DNA of 8,772 nucleotides from Bacteroidaceae bacterium (GCA_023227685.1 JALNVG010000094.1:1-8772), one strand, 5' to 3'. Shown: positions 1 to 7,894, counted from the first letter of the stretch. Notes: a model not told the origin generated them from the letters alone. Made by a program: numbers and translations.

Positions 1-381
1 AAGGTGGATTTTAAGGAAATTGTTTATAAAGAAGGTGATTCCTTTGCCCGCTACATGGTGCGTATGGATGAAATAATGGAGAGTATGAAAATTATAGAAC
101 AACTAATTGATAACATTCCCGAAGGTCCTTATCAGACAAAGATGAAACCGATCATTCGTGTGCCCGAAGGTACTTACAGTGCTTTCGTAGAGAGTAGTCG
201 TGGAGAATTCGGCGTGTTTCTCGAAAGTCATGGTGACAAGACGCCCTACCGACTTCATTATCGGTCGACGGGATTACCTCTTGTTGCTGCCATAGATACA
301 ATTTGTCGGGATACAAAGATTGCCGATCTGATAGCTATCAATGGTTCGATTGATTATGTGGTTCCAGATATTGACCGTTAA
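1..381 (+). CDS. nuoD: NADH-quinone oxidoreductase subunit D, C-terminal part (probably NuoCD fusion), 5' truncated
   Basis: The reading frame is open from the first base and ends with TAA at 379-381, giving 126 visible residues; the start lies upstream of the window. The fragment matches the C-terminus of the 49-kDa/NuoD subunit, which helps form the quinone-binding cavity next to NuoB at the base of the peripheral arm. Recognisable stretches are DSFARYMVRMDEIMESMKII (compare E. coli DCYDRYLVRMEEM), IIEQLIDNIPEGPY, the segment PYRLHYRSTG, and the terminal IADLIAINGSIDYVVPDIDR, equivalent to the SDLIVYLGSIDFVMSDVDR end of E. coli NuoCD. In Bacteroidetes NuoC and NuoD are usually fused, but the NuoC part is not visible here, so the fusion is inferred. 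A GTG at 4 is an internal valine codon, not a start. nuoH follows after 21 bases, with no nuoEFG between. Confidence 0.95.
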   Translation, partial: KVDFKEIVYKEGDSFARYMVRMDEIMESMKIIEQLIDNIPEGPYQTKMKPIIRVPEGTYSAFVESSRGEFGVFLESHGDKTPYRLHYRSTGLPLVAAIDTICRDTKIADLIAINGSIDYVVPDIDR

Positions 382-402
382 TATTAAACATTCAAGTAAA
401 TT

Positions 403-1479
403 ATGTTCGATTTTAGTATTATAACAAATTGGTTACATCAATCACTCCTTTCCGTTATGCCGGAAGTGTGGGCTGTAGTCTTGGAATGTGTGATTGTGGG
501 CGTGTGCATCATTTTGATGTATGCCACTCTGGCCATTATTCTTATTTATGGAGAGCGCAAGATTTGCGCTTTTTTCCAATGCCGTTTAGGTCCGAATAGA
601 GTAGGTAAGTGGGGGTGTATACAGGTTGTAGCCGATGTATTTAAAATGCTGACCAAAGAAATTATTACTCCGAATCAAGTTGATAAATTTCTTTATAAGT
701 TGGCTCCATATATGGTGATTCTTGCCTCGTTCCTCACTTTTGCTTGTCTGCCTTTTAATAAGGGAGCCGAGATTCTTGATTTCAATGTGGGCATATTCTT
801 CCTGTTGGCTGTTTCGGGTATCGGTGTTATCGGTATTTTACTGGCCGGCTGGGGATCAAATAACAAGTTCTCACTTATCGGTGCTATGCGTAGTGGTGCG
901 CAGATTATCAGTTATGAGCTTTCCGTAGGATTGAGTATGCTCACGATGGTTGTGCTGATGGGCACAATGCAGTTTTCTCAAATCGTAGAGGAGCAGGCCG
1001 ACGGATGGTTTTTGTTCAAGGGGCATATTCCTGCGCTGATAGCTTTTATTATTTATCTGATAGCCGGAAATGCAGAATGTAATCGTGGCCCGTTCGATCT
1101 TCCCGAGGCAGAAAGCGAGTTGACTGCCGGTTATCATACCGAATATTCTGGTATGAATTTCGGCTTTTTTTATTTAGCTGAATATCTGAATTTATTTATT
1201 GTGTCGAGTGTTGCAGCTACTGTTTTTCTCGGAGGATGGATGCCTTTACATATCGTAGGCCTGGATGGATTTAATGCTGTGATGGATTATATTCCCGGTT
1301 TCATTTGGTTCTTTGGAAAGGCTTTTTTCGTTGTCTTTCTATTGATGTGGATAAAGTGGACTTTCCCCCGTTTACGTATCGACCAAATATTGACGCTCGA
1401 GTGGAAATATCTGCTTCCCATATCGTTAGTCAATCTGGTTTTGATGGTTTTAATCGTTGTTACGGGATTTCACTTTTAA
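403..1479 (+). CDS. nuoH: NADH-quinone oxidoreductase subunit H (ND1 homologue)
   Basis: NuoH is the membrane subunit that docks the peripheral arm and forms the entry and floor of the quinone chamber. At 358 residues it is slightly longer than E. coli NuoH (about 325) and looks complete, with about eight hydrophobic segments. Family motifs are clear: ERKICAFFQCRLGPNRVG (residues 51-68) followed by VVADVFKMLTKE, SGAQIISYEL (164-173), and the acidic quinone-site loop AECNRGPFDLPEAESEL (224-240) continuing into YHTEYSGMNFG. This loop keeps E225, D232, E235, E237, E239 and E247. The C-terminal WIKWTFPRLRIDQIL (316-330) is also typical. The ATG at 403 is the first start in frame after the nuoD stop and gives a normal N-terminus. 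It is preceded by TTCAAGTAAATT, which has no real Shine-Dalgarno motif. nuoI starts 12 bases downstream. Confidence 0.97.
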   Translation: MFDFSIITNWLHQSLLSVMPEVWAVVLECVIVGVCIILMYATLAIILIYGERKICAFFQCRLGPNRVGKWGCIQVVADVFKMLTKEIITPNQVDKFLYKLAPYMVILASFLTFACLPFNKGAEILDFNVGIFFLLAVSGIGVIGILLAGWGSNNKFSLIGAMRSGAQIISYELSVGLSMLTMVVLMGTMQFSQIVEEQADGWFLFKGHIPALIAFIIYLIAGNAECNRGPFDLPEAESELTAGYHTEYSGMNFGFFYLAEYLNLFIVSSVAATVFLGGWMPLHIVGLDGFNAVMDYIPGFIWFFGKAFFVVFLLMWIKWTFPRLRIDQILTLEWKYLLPISLVNLVLMVLIVVTGFHF

Positions 1480-1491
1480 TGATATAAGTAT

Positions 1492-1980
1492 ATGAATAAA
1501 CAAGATAATAATAAATCATCTTACTTTTACGGATTGGTGCATGGCATCTATACGTTGTTAGTAGGTATGGAAACCTCTATTAAGGTGTTCTTCAGGAAAA
1601 AAACTACCGAGCAATATCCGGAGAACAGGAAAGAACTGAAGATGTTTGATCGTTACCGTGGAACGCTTACGATGCCGCATAATGAAAATAATGAGCATCA
1701 TTGCGTGGCTTGTAGCCTTTGCCAGATGGCCTGTCCGAATGGTACGATTCATATTATCAGCAAAACTATTGATACGGATGATGGTAAGAAGAGAATTCTT
1801 GATCGGTATGAATATGATTTGGGTTCGTGCATCTTTTGCCAACTTTGCGTTAATGCTTGTCCGCACGATGCCATCAAGTTTGATACTAATTTTGAACATG
1901 CCGTTTTCGACCGTTCAAAGTTGGTGATGAAACTTAATCATGAAGGTAGTAAAGTAGTTGAAAAGAAAAAAGAATCATAA
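1492..1980 (+). CDS. nuoI: NADH-quinone oxidoreductase subunit I (8Fe-8S ferredoxin-like, TYKY)
   Basis: NuoI carries the two [4Fe-4S] clusters N6a and N6b, which pass electrons along the peripheral arm toward NuoB (cluster N2) and quinone. Both motifs are intact in the 162-residue product: CVACSLCQMACP with C71, C74, C77 and C81, and CIFCQLCVNACP with C113, C116, C119 and C123. In the paired-ferredoxin fold the last cysteine of each motif usually ligates the other cluster. The N-terminal 50 residues (GLVHGIYTLLVGMETSIKVF) form the amphipathic region that rests on the membrane beside NuoH, and RYRGTL (residues 54-59) is the typical lead-in to the first cluster. The C-terminus is short and lysine-rich (EKKKES). 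It is slightly shorter than E. coli NuoI (about 180). With no NuoEFG encoded nearby, these clusters may receive electrons directly from a different donor; that is inference. Confidence 0.97.
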   Translation: MNKQDNNKSSYFYGLVHGIYTLLVGMETSIKVFFRKKTTEQYPENRKELKMFDRYRGTLTMPHNENNEHHCVACSLCQMACPNGTIHIISKTIDTDDGKKRILDRYEYDLGSCIFCQLCVNACPHDAIKFDTNFEHAVFDRSKLVMKLNHEGSKVVEKKKES

Positions 1981-1983
1981 GAT

Positions 1984-2499
1984 ATGGGAGCAACTTTTGA
2001 AACAATAGTATTCGGCGTTCTGGCTATGTTTATCATAGTCATGTCGGTGCTGACAGTAACTACCGGACGTATAGTCCGTTCGGCTACTTATCTGCTGTTC
2101 GTACTGTTGGGTACGGCCGGTCTCTATTTTTTATTGGGGTATACTTTCCTCGGTTCGGTACAGATCATGGTCTATGCCGGCGGAGTGGTTGTGCTCTACG
2201 TGTTCTCCATTCTGCTCACCAGCGGGGCCGGAGATAAGGCACAAAAAGCTAGACGCAGTCGCCTTTTTGCCGGACTGGTAACTTCGGTAGCCGGTGCTGC
2301 TCTGGTACTTTTTATCACGATGACACATCATTTTGTTCCGGCAACCGGTAATGAAATCCCTGTGGAAACGGGTATTAATAATATCGGTCGTATGATGATC
2401 GGAAGTGGAAAGTATGAATACATTTTGCCTTTCGAGGCTGTCAGTATCTTCTTACTGGCATGTATCGTAGGCGCATTGTTAATTGCACGTAAAAGATAA
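1984..2499 (+). CDS. nuoJ: NADH-quinone oxidoreductase subunit J (ND6 homologue)
   Basis: NuoJ is a five-helix membrane subunit that sits between NuoH and the pump subunits and takes part in coupling quinone reduction to proton movement. The 171-residue product is somewhat shorter than E. coli NuoJ (184). The signature is QIMVYAGGVVVLYVF (residues 60-74), which matches the conserved third helix (E. coli EIIVYAGAIMVLFVF) with its tyrosine and glycines; this is the helix with the pi-bulge in complex I structures. The other hydrophobic segments lie at about 8-27, 33-52, 95-113 and 149-167. The last ends in FEAVSIFLLACIVGALLIAR, a typical NuoJ C-terminus. The E. coli E55 position is glutamine (Q60) here. 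The start is only 3 bases after the nuoI stop and the stop is 1 base before nuoK, which suggests translational coupling. Confidence 0.95.
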   Translation: MGATFETIVFGVLAMFIIVMSVLTVTTGRIVRSATYLLFVLLGTAGLYFLLGYTFLGSVQIMVYAGGVVVLYVFSILLTSGAGDKAQKARRSRLFAGLVTSVAGAALVLFITMTHHFVPATGNEIPVETGINNIGRMMIGSGKYEYILPFEAVSIFLLACIVGALLIARKR

Positions 2500-2500
2500 G

Positions 2501-2812
2501 ATGATGATAAATATAGAATGTTATTTGGTGGTTTCGACCATTATGATGTTTGCAGGAATCTACGGATTCTTCACTCGCCACAATATGCTGGCGATGTTGA
2601 TTTCAGTGGAATTGATGTTAAATGCGACGGATATCAATTTTGCAGTGTTTAATCGTTTTTTGTTTCCGGCGATGAAGGAAGGTTATTTCTTCTCGCTCTT
2701 TTCCATTGCCATTTCGGCAGCGGAAACGGCTATTGCCATTGCGATCATGATTAATATCTACCGTAACGTCCGCAGTATCCAAACCAAGGATATTGAGGAT
2801 ATGAAGTGGTAA
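2501..2812 (+). CDS. nuoK: NADH-quinone oxidoreductase subunit K (ND4L homologue)
   Basis: NuoK is the small three-helix subunit related to MrpC. It contributes charged residues to the proton path between NuoJ and NuoN. The product is 103 residues from the ATG at 2501. Both conserved buried glutamates are present: E37 in ISVELMLNATDINF and E75 in ISAAETAIAIAI, equivalent to E36 and E72 of E. coli. Two ATG codons stand in tandem at 2501 and 2504. The second would give MINIECYLVV, lining up with the MIPLQHGLIL start of E. coli NuoK, so the true start could be either. An upstream TTG at 2483 in the same frame would overlap nuoJ and adds only a charged, non-homologous stretch, so it was not used. 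The C-terminal tail (IQTKDIEDMKW) is polar. The gap to nuoL is 22 bases and A/T-rich. Confidence 0.95.
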   Translation: MMINIECYLVVSTIMMFAGIYGFFTRHNMLAMLISVELMLNATDINFAVFNRFLFPAMKEGYFFSLFSIAISAAETAIAIAIMINIYRNVRSIQTKDIEDMKW

Positions 2813-2834
2813 TTGTAAAAAAATAATAATTAAT

Positions 2835-4724
2835 ATGGAATATACAATATTCATACTTATTCTACCTTTCTTGTCTTTTCTCTTTTTGGGACTGGCGGGA
2901 AAATGGATGTCGCATCGTGCAGCCGGCCTTGTCGGTACGCTGACACTGGGAGCAGTGGCGGCCATGTCATACCTCACAGCGTTTCTTTATTTTACGGCAC
3001 CGCGCCTGGCAGATGGAACTTTTGCTACGCTGATACCTGTTAATTTTGAATGGCTGCCATTCACTTCAACGCTTTCAATAGATATGGGGGTGCTGCTTGA
3101 CCCGATTTCGGTGATGATGCTTATCGTTATCTCTACCGTGTCACTGATGGTACATATCTATTCTTTTGGCTATATGAAGGGTGAACGCGGATTTCAGCGT
3201 TACTATTCTTTCTTGTCACTCTTTTCCATGTCGATGCTTGGTTTGGTTTTGGCAACCAATATCTTTCAGATGTACGTATACTGGGAGTTGGTAGGTGTTT
3301 CATCCTATTTGCTCATCGGATTCTTCTATACCCGTCCGGCTGCCATTGCCGCTTCTAAAAAAGCTTTTATCGTAACAAGATTTGCCGATTTAGGTTTTCT
3401 TATCGGTATTCTGGTTTATAGCTATTATGGCGGAACATTCAGCTTTCATCCGGATAGCTCTATGCTGATGGCCGGAGGAGCTGCAATGATGCCGTTGGCT
3501 TTGGGACTGATGTTTATCGGCGGTGCCGGCAAGAGTGCGATGTTTCCTTTGCATATATGGTTGCCCGATGCAATGGAAGGTCCGACGCCTGTCAGTGCCT
3601 TGATTCATGCGGCAACAATGGTTGTGGCCGGTGTATATCTGGTGGCGCGGATGTTTCCACTTTTTATAGTCTATGCACCCGGAGTGTTGCATATTGTTGC
3701 ATATGTGGGAGCATTCACCGCTTTTTTTGCTGCAAGTATTGCTTGTGTGCAGAGTGATATCAAGCGAGTGCTGGCATTCTCTACTATTTCTCAGATAGGT
3801 TTCATGATGGTTGCTCTTGGAGTTTGTACCTCTCTTGATCCGAATCTGGGTGGCTTGGGTTATATGGCTTCAATGTTTCATCTATTCACTCATGCCATGT
3901 TCAAGTCGTTGCTTTTCTTATGTGCCGGTTGTATTATCGAACAAGTTCACTCTAACGAGATGTCGGCTATGGGTGGTTTGAGAAAATATATGCCGGTTAC
4001 GCATATCGCATTTTTGATTGCTTGTCTGGCTATTTCGGGCATTCCGCCTTTCTCGGGATTCTTTTCAAAGGATGAGATACTGACCGCCAGTTTCAATTTC
4101 AGTCCGATAATGGGTTGGGTGATGGCTATCATTGCGGGTATGACTGCATTCTATATGTTCCGTATTTATTTCGGTATTTTTTGGGGAACAGAGAACAAAG
4201 AGCTTCATGAAAAACTTCATCCGCACGAGAATCCGTTGACGATGACCATACCTTTGGTGATTTTAGCCGGTATCACTTGTGTAGCCGGATTTATTCCGTT
4301 CGGTCAGTTTATCAGTTCCAACGGACAAGCCTATCACATTGATATTGAATTATCAACGGCACTTACCAGTATCATTATCGGTGTAGTGTCTATAGCTTTG
4401 GCTATCTTTATGTATATGAGGCCAACACAGCCGGTTGCCGACTCTCTCGCACGTAAGTTCAAGGAGTTGTACACGGCAGCATATCATCGTTTTTATGTTG
4501 ATGAAGTCTATCAGTTTATTACGCACCGCATTATTTTCGGATGTATTTCTACACCAATAGCTTGGATAGATCGGCATATCATAGATGGTTTGCTTAACTT
4601 TTCTGCTTGGAGTGCGTATGCAACCAGTGATTCCATCCGTAGTTTGCAAAGCGGGCGGGTTCAGCAGTATGCATTTGTATTTTTGTTGGGTGCGTTAGCT
4701 CTGATTCTTTTATTAATTTTATAA
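2835..4724 (+). CDS. nuoL: NADH-quinone oxidoreductase subunit L (ND5 homologue, antiporter-like)
   Basis: NuoL is the distal pump subunit of the membrane arm, related to MrpA-type Na+/H+ antiporters, and its long lateral helix braces the other pump subunits. The 629-residue product is full length (E. coli 613). Key residues are in place: E151 in YWELVGVSSYLLIGF (TM5), K233 in GAGKSAMFPLH (TM7), H258 in ALIHAATMV (TM8), H349 and H353 in MFHLFTHAMFKSLLF (TM11 region), and K412-D413 in FFSKDEIL (TM12). DIKRVLAFSTISQIGFM (308-324) is the standard antiporter-like motif. After residue about 530 come the lateral helix and final anchor, including FYVDEVYQF (553-561), a common NuoL C-terminal motif, and the last hydrophobic helix at 611-629. 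Nothing suggests truncation. nuoM begins 13 bases after the stop. Confidence 0.97.
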   Translation: MEYTIFILILPFLSFLFLGLAGKWMSHRAAGLVGTLTLGAVAAMSYLTAFLYFTAPRLADGTFATLIPVNFEWLPFTSTLSIDMGVLLDPISVMMLIVISTVSLMVHIYSFGYMKGERGFQRYYSFLSLFSMSMLGLVLATNIFQMYVYWELVGVSSYLLIGFFYTRPAAIAASKKAFIVTRFADLGFLIGILVYSYYGGTFSFHPDSSMLMAGGAAMMPLALGLMFIGGAGKSAMFPLHIWLPDAMEGPTPVSALIHAATMVVAGVYLVARMFPLFIVYAPGVLHIVAYVGAFTAFFAASIACVQSDIKRVLAFSTISQIGFMMVALGVCTSLDPNLGGLGYMASMFHLFTHAMFKSLLFLCAGCIIEQVHSNEMSAMGGLRKYMPVTHIAFLIACLAISGIPPFSGFFSKDEILTASFNFSPIMGWVMAIIAGMTAFYMFRIYFGIFWGTENKELHEKLHPHENPLTMTIPLVILAGITCVAGFIPFGQFISSNGQAYHIDIELSTALTSIIIGVVSIALAIFMYMRPTQPVADSLARKFKELYTAAYHRFYVDEVYQFITHRIIFGCISTPIAWIDRHIIDGLLNFSAWSAYATSDSIRSLQSGRVQQYAFVFLLGALALILLLIL

Positions 4725-4737
4725 AGCATAGAACCAT

Positions 4738-6222
4738 ATGAATTTTTTATCATTATATATATTTATTCCTTTACTTATGCTGGTCGGATTATGGCTGGCC
4801 AAAGGATTAAAAACAGTTCGTGGTGTGATGGTCGTCGGAAGTTCTGCGCTTCTCATGCTGAGTATCGGGTTGGTTATTGCTTATCTGAGTGCACGACATG
4901 CCGGTGCTGCGGCTGAAATGTTGTTTCGTGCCGAAATGATGTGGTATCCTTCGCTGCATATTGCTTATTCGGTAGGTGTAGATGGTATTTCAGTGGCAAT
5001 GCTGCTGTTATCTTCTATTATAGTATTTACCGGAACATTTGTTTCGTGGAGGTTAAAACCACTTACTAAGGAATATTTCCTCTGGTTTACGTTGCTTGCC
5101 ATGGGTGTTTTCGGATTCTTTATCTCAATTGATTTGTTCACGATGTTCATGTTCTATGAAGTTGCTCTTATCCCGATGTACTTGTTGATCGGTGTTTGGG
5201 GATCAGGTCCGAAAGAGTATGCAGCCATGAAGTTAACTCTTATGTTAATGGGAGGGTCGGCGCTCTTGTTGATTGGCATACTCGGCATCTTTTATGGTTC
5301 CGGCGGAACGACAATGAATATTCTCGAAATAGCAAAGCTGCATAATATACCACTTGCGCAGCAGTGTATATGGTTCCCTATTACCTTTTTGGGTTTCGGT
5401 GTGCTTGGTGCTTTATTTCCTTTCCATACATGGAGTCCCGATGGTCATGCCTCGGCCCCTACGGCAGTATCAATGTTGCATGCCGGCGTATTAATGAAAC
5501 TGGGTGGCTACGGATGTTTTCGTGTAGCGATGTATCTTATGCCTGAGGCAGCCAACCAAATGGGATGGATATTTTTAATCTTAACGGGTATTTCTGTCGT
5601 TTACGGTGCCTTTAGTGCTTGTGTTCAAACTGATTTGAAGTATATCAATGCTTATTCTTCGGTGAGCCATTGCGGTTTGGTGCTTTTTGCCCTGTTGATG
5701 ATGAATCGTGCAGCGGCTACCGGTGCAGTGTTGCAAATGCTTTCGCATGGTTTGACTACGGCTTTGTTTTTTGCCTTGATAGGAATGATCTATGGCCGCA
5801 CACATACGCGTAACATTAATGAGATGCGTGGGCTGATGCGAATAATGCCGTTTCTTAGTGTAGGCTTTGTTCTTGCCGGTTTGGCCAATTTAGGTTTGCC
5901 GGGTTTTAGCGGATTTGTTGCCGAAATGACTATTTTCGTCGGTTCATTTCAACACTTCGATGCTTTCCATCGTGTGTTGACTATTATAGCTTGTTCTTCC
6001 ATTGTTATTACCGCTGTTTATATCCTGCGGTTGATCGGGAAAATCCTATATGGTACGTGTACCAACAAGGCGCATCTCAAACTTAGCGATGCTACTTGGG
6101 AGGAACGCCTTGCCGTGATAACGCTTATTTGCTGTATGGCCGGTCTGGGACTTGCTCCGTCATGGATAAGTCACATGATTAGTAATAGTGTAGGGCCTAT
6201 TGTTTCACAATTAATACCTTAA
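4738..6222 (+). CDS. nuoM: NADH-quinone oxidoreductase subunit M (ND4 homologue, antiporter-like), TM7 lysine replaced
   Basis: NuoM is the middle of the three antiporter-like pump subunits. The 494-residue product is near the E. coli length (509) and has about 14 hydrophobic segments. Family marks include the TM5 glutamate E141 in FYEVALIPMYLLIGVWG, PFHTWSPDGHASAPTAVS (228-245), the TM8 lysine K254 in HAGVLMKLGGYG, QTDLKYINAYSSVSHCG (297-313), and the TM12 glutamate E396 in GFSGFVAEMTIF. One residue is unusual. The segment FLGFGVLGALFPFHTW aligns with E. coli AFAVKMPVVPLHGW and has L223 where the TM7 lysine (E. coli K234) normally stands; no other lysine or arginine lies nearby. An extra histidine, H248, appears in TM8. 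The gene is otherwise intact, and the proline after the lysine is also replaced (A225). The start at 4738 is preceded by CATAGAACCAT with no clear ribosome site. Confidence 0.96.
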   Translation: MNFLSLYIFIPLLMLVGLWLAKGLKTVRGVMVVGSSALLMLSIGLVIAYLSARHAGAAAEMLFRAEMMWYPSLHIAYSVGVDGISVAMLLLSSIIVFTGTFVSWRLKPLTKEYFLWFTLLAMGVFGFFISIDLFTMFMFYEVALIPMYLLIGVWGSGPKEYAAMKLTLMLMGGSALLLIGILGIFYGSGGTTMNILEIAKLHNIPLAQQCIWFPITFLGFGVLGALFPFHTWSPDGHASAPTAVSMLHAGVLMKLGGYGCFRVAMYLMPEAANQMGWIFLILTGISVVYGAFSACVQTDLKYINAYSSVSHCGLVLFALLMMNRAAATGAVLQMLSHGLTTALFFALIGMIYGRTHTRNINEMRGLMRIMPFLSVGFVLAGLANLGLPGFSGFVAEMTIFVGSFQHFDAFHRVLTIIACSSIVITAVYILRLIGKILYGTCTNKAHLKLSDATWEERLAVITLICCMAGLGLAPSWISHMISNSVGPIVSQLIP

Positions 6223-6228
6223 AGAGAG

Positions 6229-7674
6229 ATGGATTATTCACAATTTTTAAATATGAAAGAAGAGATTTCACTCATAACGGTGATTCTCATTTTGTTCGTC
6301 GTCGACTTGTTTATAGCCCCCGAAGAAAAATCTTCATGTAAAAAGTATCCTCGTGGTATGGGTACATTACTGCCTGTTGTTTTATTGACGATTCAAACAT
6401 TGATTAATATAGTGCCCAGTGCTCCCGTTGAGGCTTTCGGTGGTATGTATCAGTATGTTCCGATGCAGACGATCATCAAGACAGTGCTCAACATCGGTAC
6501 GATTATTGTTTTTCTGATGGCCCACGAGTGGTTGAATCGGGAAGATACGTATTTTAAGCGAGGAGAGTTTTATATATTGACTTTGTCTACATTGCTTGGC
6601 ATGTATTTTATGATTTCTGCCGGACACTTCCTGATGTTCTTCATCGGACTCGAATTGGCTTCAGTGCCGATGGCTGCGTTGGCAGCTTTCGACAAGTACC
6701 GTCATCATTCTGCCGAGGCAGGGGCCAAGTATATTTTGACGGCCTTGTTTTCAAGTGCGTTATTGCTTTTTGGTATTTCAATGCTTTATGGCACGATAGG
6801 TACGCTCTATTTCAGTGATATGCCCGCCAAACTTGATGGTGACATGTTGCAAATTATGGCATTTGTCTTTTTCTTTTCCGGTATGGGTTTCAAGATCTCA
6901 TTGGTACCTTTCCATTTGTGGACAGCTGATGTGTATGAAGGTGCGCCGGTGGTCGTTACGTCCTATCTGAGTGTCATATCAAAAGGCTCTGCGGCTTTTG
7001 TATTGATGACTATACTTATTAAGGTCTTTGCCCCGATGGTGGCACAATGGCAAGAGGTCTTGTTTTGGATTATCACCATTTCTATAACCATTGCCAATCT
7101 GTTTGCCATTCGCCAACAGAATTTGAAGCGATTCATGGCTTTTTCGGCTATTTCGCAGGCCGGTTATATCATGTTGGGAGTAATAAGTGGCAGTGCGCAG
7201 GGAATGTCTGCACTGGTTTATTATATACTTGTTTATTTGGTTGCCAATCTGGGTGCTTTTGCGGTGATTTCAAACATTGAGCAACGTAGTGGTAAGGTCG
7301 AAATTGATGATTACAATGGTCTGTATCAGACTAATCCGAAGTTGTCATTTCTGATGACTCTGGCGTTGTTTTCATTAGCGGGAATCCCACCATTTGCAGG
7401 TTTCTTCTCGAAATTCTATATTTTTATGGCGGCTTTCCATAGTGGTTTCCACTTGCTCGTGTTTATAGCATTAATCAATACGATCATCTCTCTGTATTAC
7501 TATTTACTTATCGTTAAAGCGATGTATATCAATCAAAATGATGCACCGATTGCGACTTTTAAGAGTGATGTTTATGCTAAGACCAGTTTTGCTATTTGTT
7601 TGGTTGGTATTGTAGGCTTAGGATTCGTAAGCATTATTTATCAGGCAATTGACCAATTAGCTTTTGGTATGTAA
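6229..7674 (+). CDS. nuoN: NADH-quinone oxidoreductase subunit N (ND2 homologue, antiporter-like)
   Basis: NuoN is the pump subunit next to NuoK and the last gene of the operon. The product is 481 residues, the usual size for bacterial NuoN (E. coli 485). Expected charged residues are present: E142 in FIGLELASVPM (TM5), K222 in GMGFKISLVPFHLWTADVYEG (TM7, E. coli K217), K252 in VISKGSAAF (TM8, E. coli K247), and K395 in PPFAGFFSKFYIF (TM12, E. coli K395). QQNLKRFMAFSAISQAGY (296-313) is the usual motif following TM9-10. The ATG at 6229 follows the nuoM stop by 6 bases and is directly preceded by the purine run AAAGAGAG, the closest thing to a ribosome site in this operon though placed very near the start. 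After the TAA at 7672-7674 the sequence becomes A/T-rich and non-coding. Confidence 0.97.
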   Translation: MDYSQFLNMKEEISLITVILILFVVDLFIAPEEKSSCKKYPRGMGTLLPVVLLTIQTLINIVPSAPVEAFGGMYQYVPMQTIIKTVLNIGTIIVFLMAHEWLNREDTYFKRGEFYILTLSTLLGMYFMISAGHFLMFFIGLELASVPMAALAAFDKYRHHSAEAGAKYILTALFSSALLLFGISMLYGTIGTLYFSDMPAKLDGDMLQIMAFVFFFSGMGFKISLVPFHLWTADVYEGAPVVVTSYLSVISKGSAAFVLMTILIKVFAPMVAQWQEVLFWIITISITIANLFAIRQQNLKRFMAFSAISQAGYIMLGVISGSAQGMSALVYYILVYLVANLGAFAVISNIEQRSGKVEIDDYNGLYQTNPKLSFLMTLALFSLAGIPPFAGFFSKFYIFMAAFHSGFHLLVFIALINTIISLYYYLLIVKAMYINQNDAPIATFKSDVYAKTSFAICLVGIVGLGFVSIIYQAIDQLAFGM

Positions 7675-7814
7675 TTGTGGCATACTGAGCTTTGTAAAGT
7701 AAAGAAATATGAATAATCTATTTATCCGTATTGCATTTAAATTATTGATAAACAATATCTTATGATTTAATAAAGATTGTAAATCAGATCATGAAATAAA
7801 AATATTTATTACAG

Positions 7815-7894
7815 ATAACAACAAGAGTTATGTGTATAAGAAAGGGGGATTATTGGATATCTTTGCTTCTTATGTACATAACTTTTGTTGTTAT
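7815..7894 (+). repeat. Long inverted repeat, 28-bp arms, 24-base loop, in the nuo 3' region
   Basis: The left arm (7815-7842, beginning ATAACAACAAGAGTTATG) and the right arm (7867-7894, ending CATAACTTTTGTTGTTAT) are inverted copies matching at 25 of 28 positions. The three differences (7825/7884, 7834/7875, 7835/7874) are all G-U wobbles in a plus-strand transcript, so nuo readthrough RNA could pair along the full 28 bp; a minus-strand RNA would have three A-C mismatches. The 24-base loop contains GGGGG (7844-7848) and TATCTTTG (7858-7865), which fits the Bacteroides -7 consensus TAnnTTTG. There is no -33 TTTG at the usual spacing. No T-run follows the right arm directly, so this is not a textbook intrinsic terminator. 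It could protect or end the nuo mRNA, or be a small mobile palindromic element. The structure is certain; the role is inference. Confidence 0.85.

Noticed and set aside
871..1137. Minus-strand open frames inside nuoH and other nuo genes
   Set aside because: They are antisense shadows of well-supported conserved genes and encode no recognisable protein.
7709..7765. 18-codon frame MNNLFIRIAFKLLINNIL after nuoN
   Set aside because: Too short, and no supporting signal beyond chance.
7795..7810. A/T-only hairpin AATAAA-AATA-TTTATT as nuo terminator
   Set aside because: No G/C pairs in the stem and no T-run after it.
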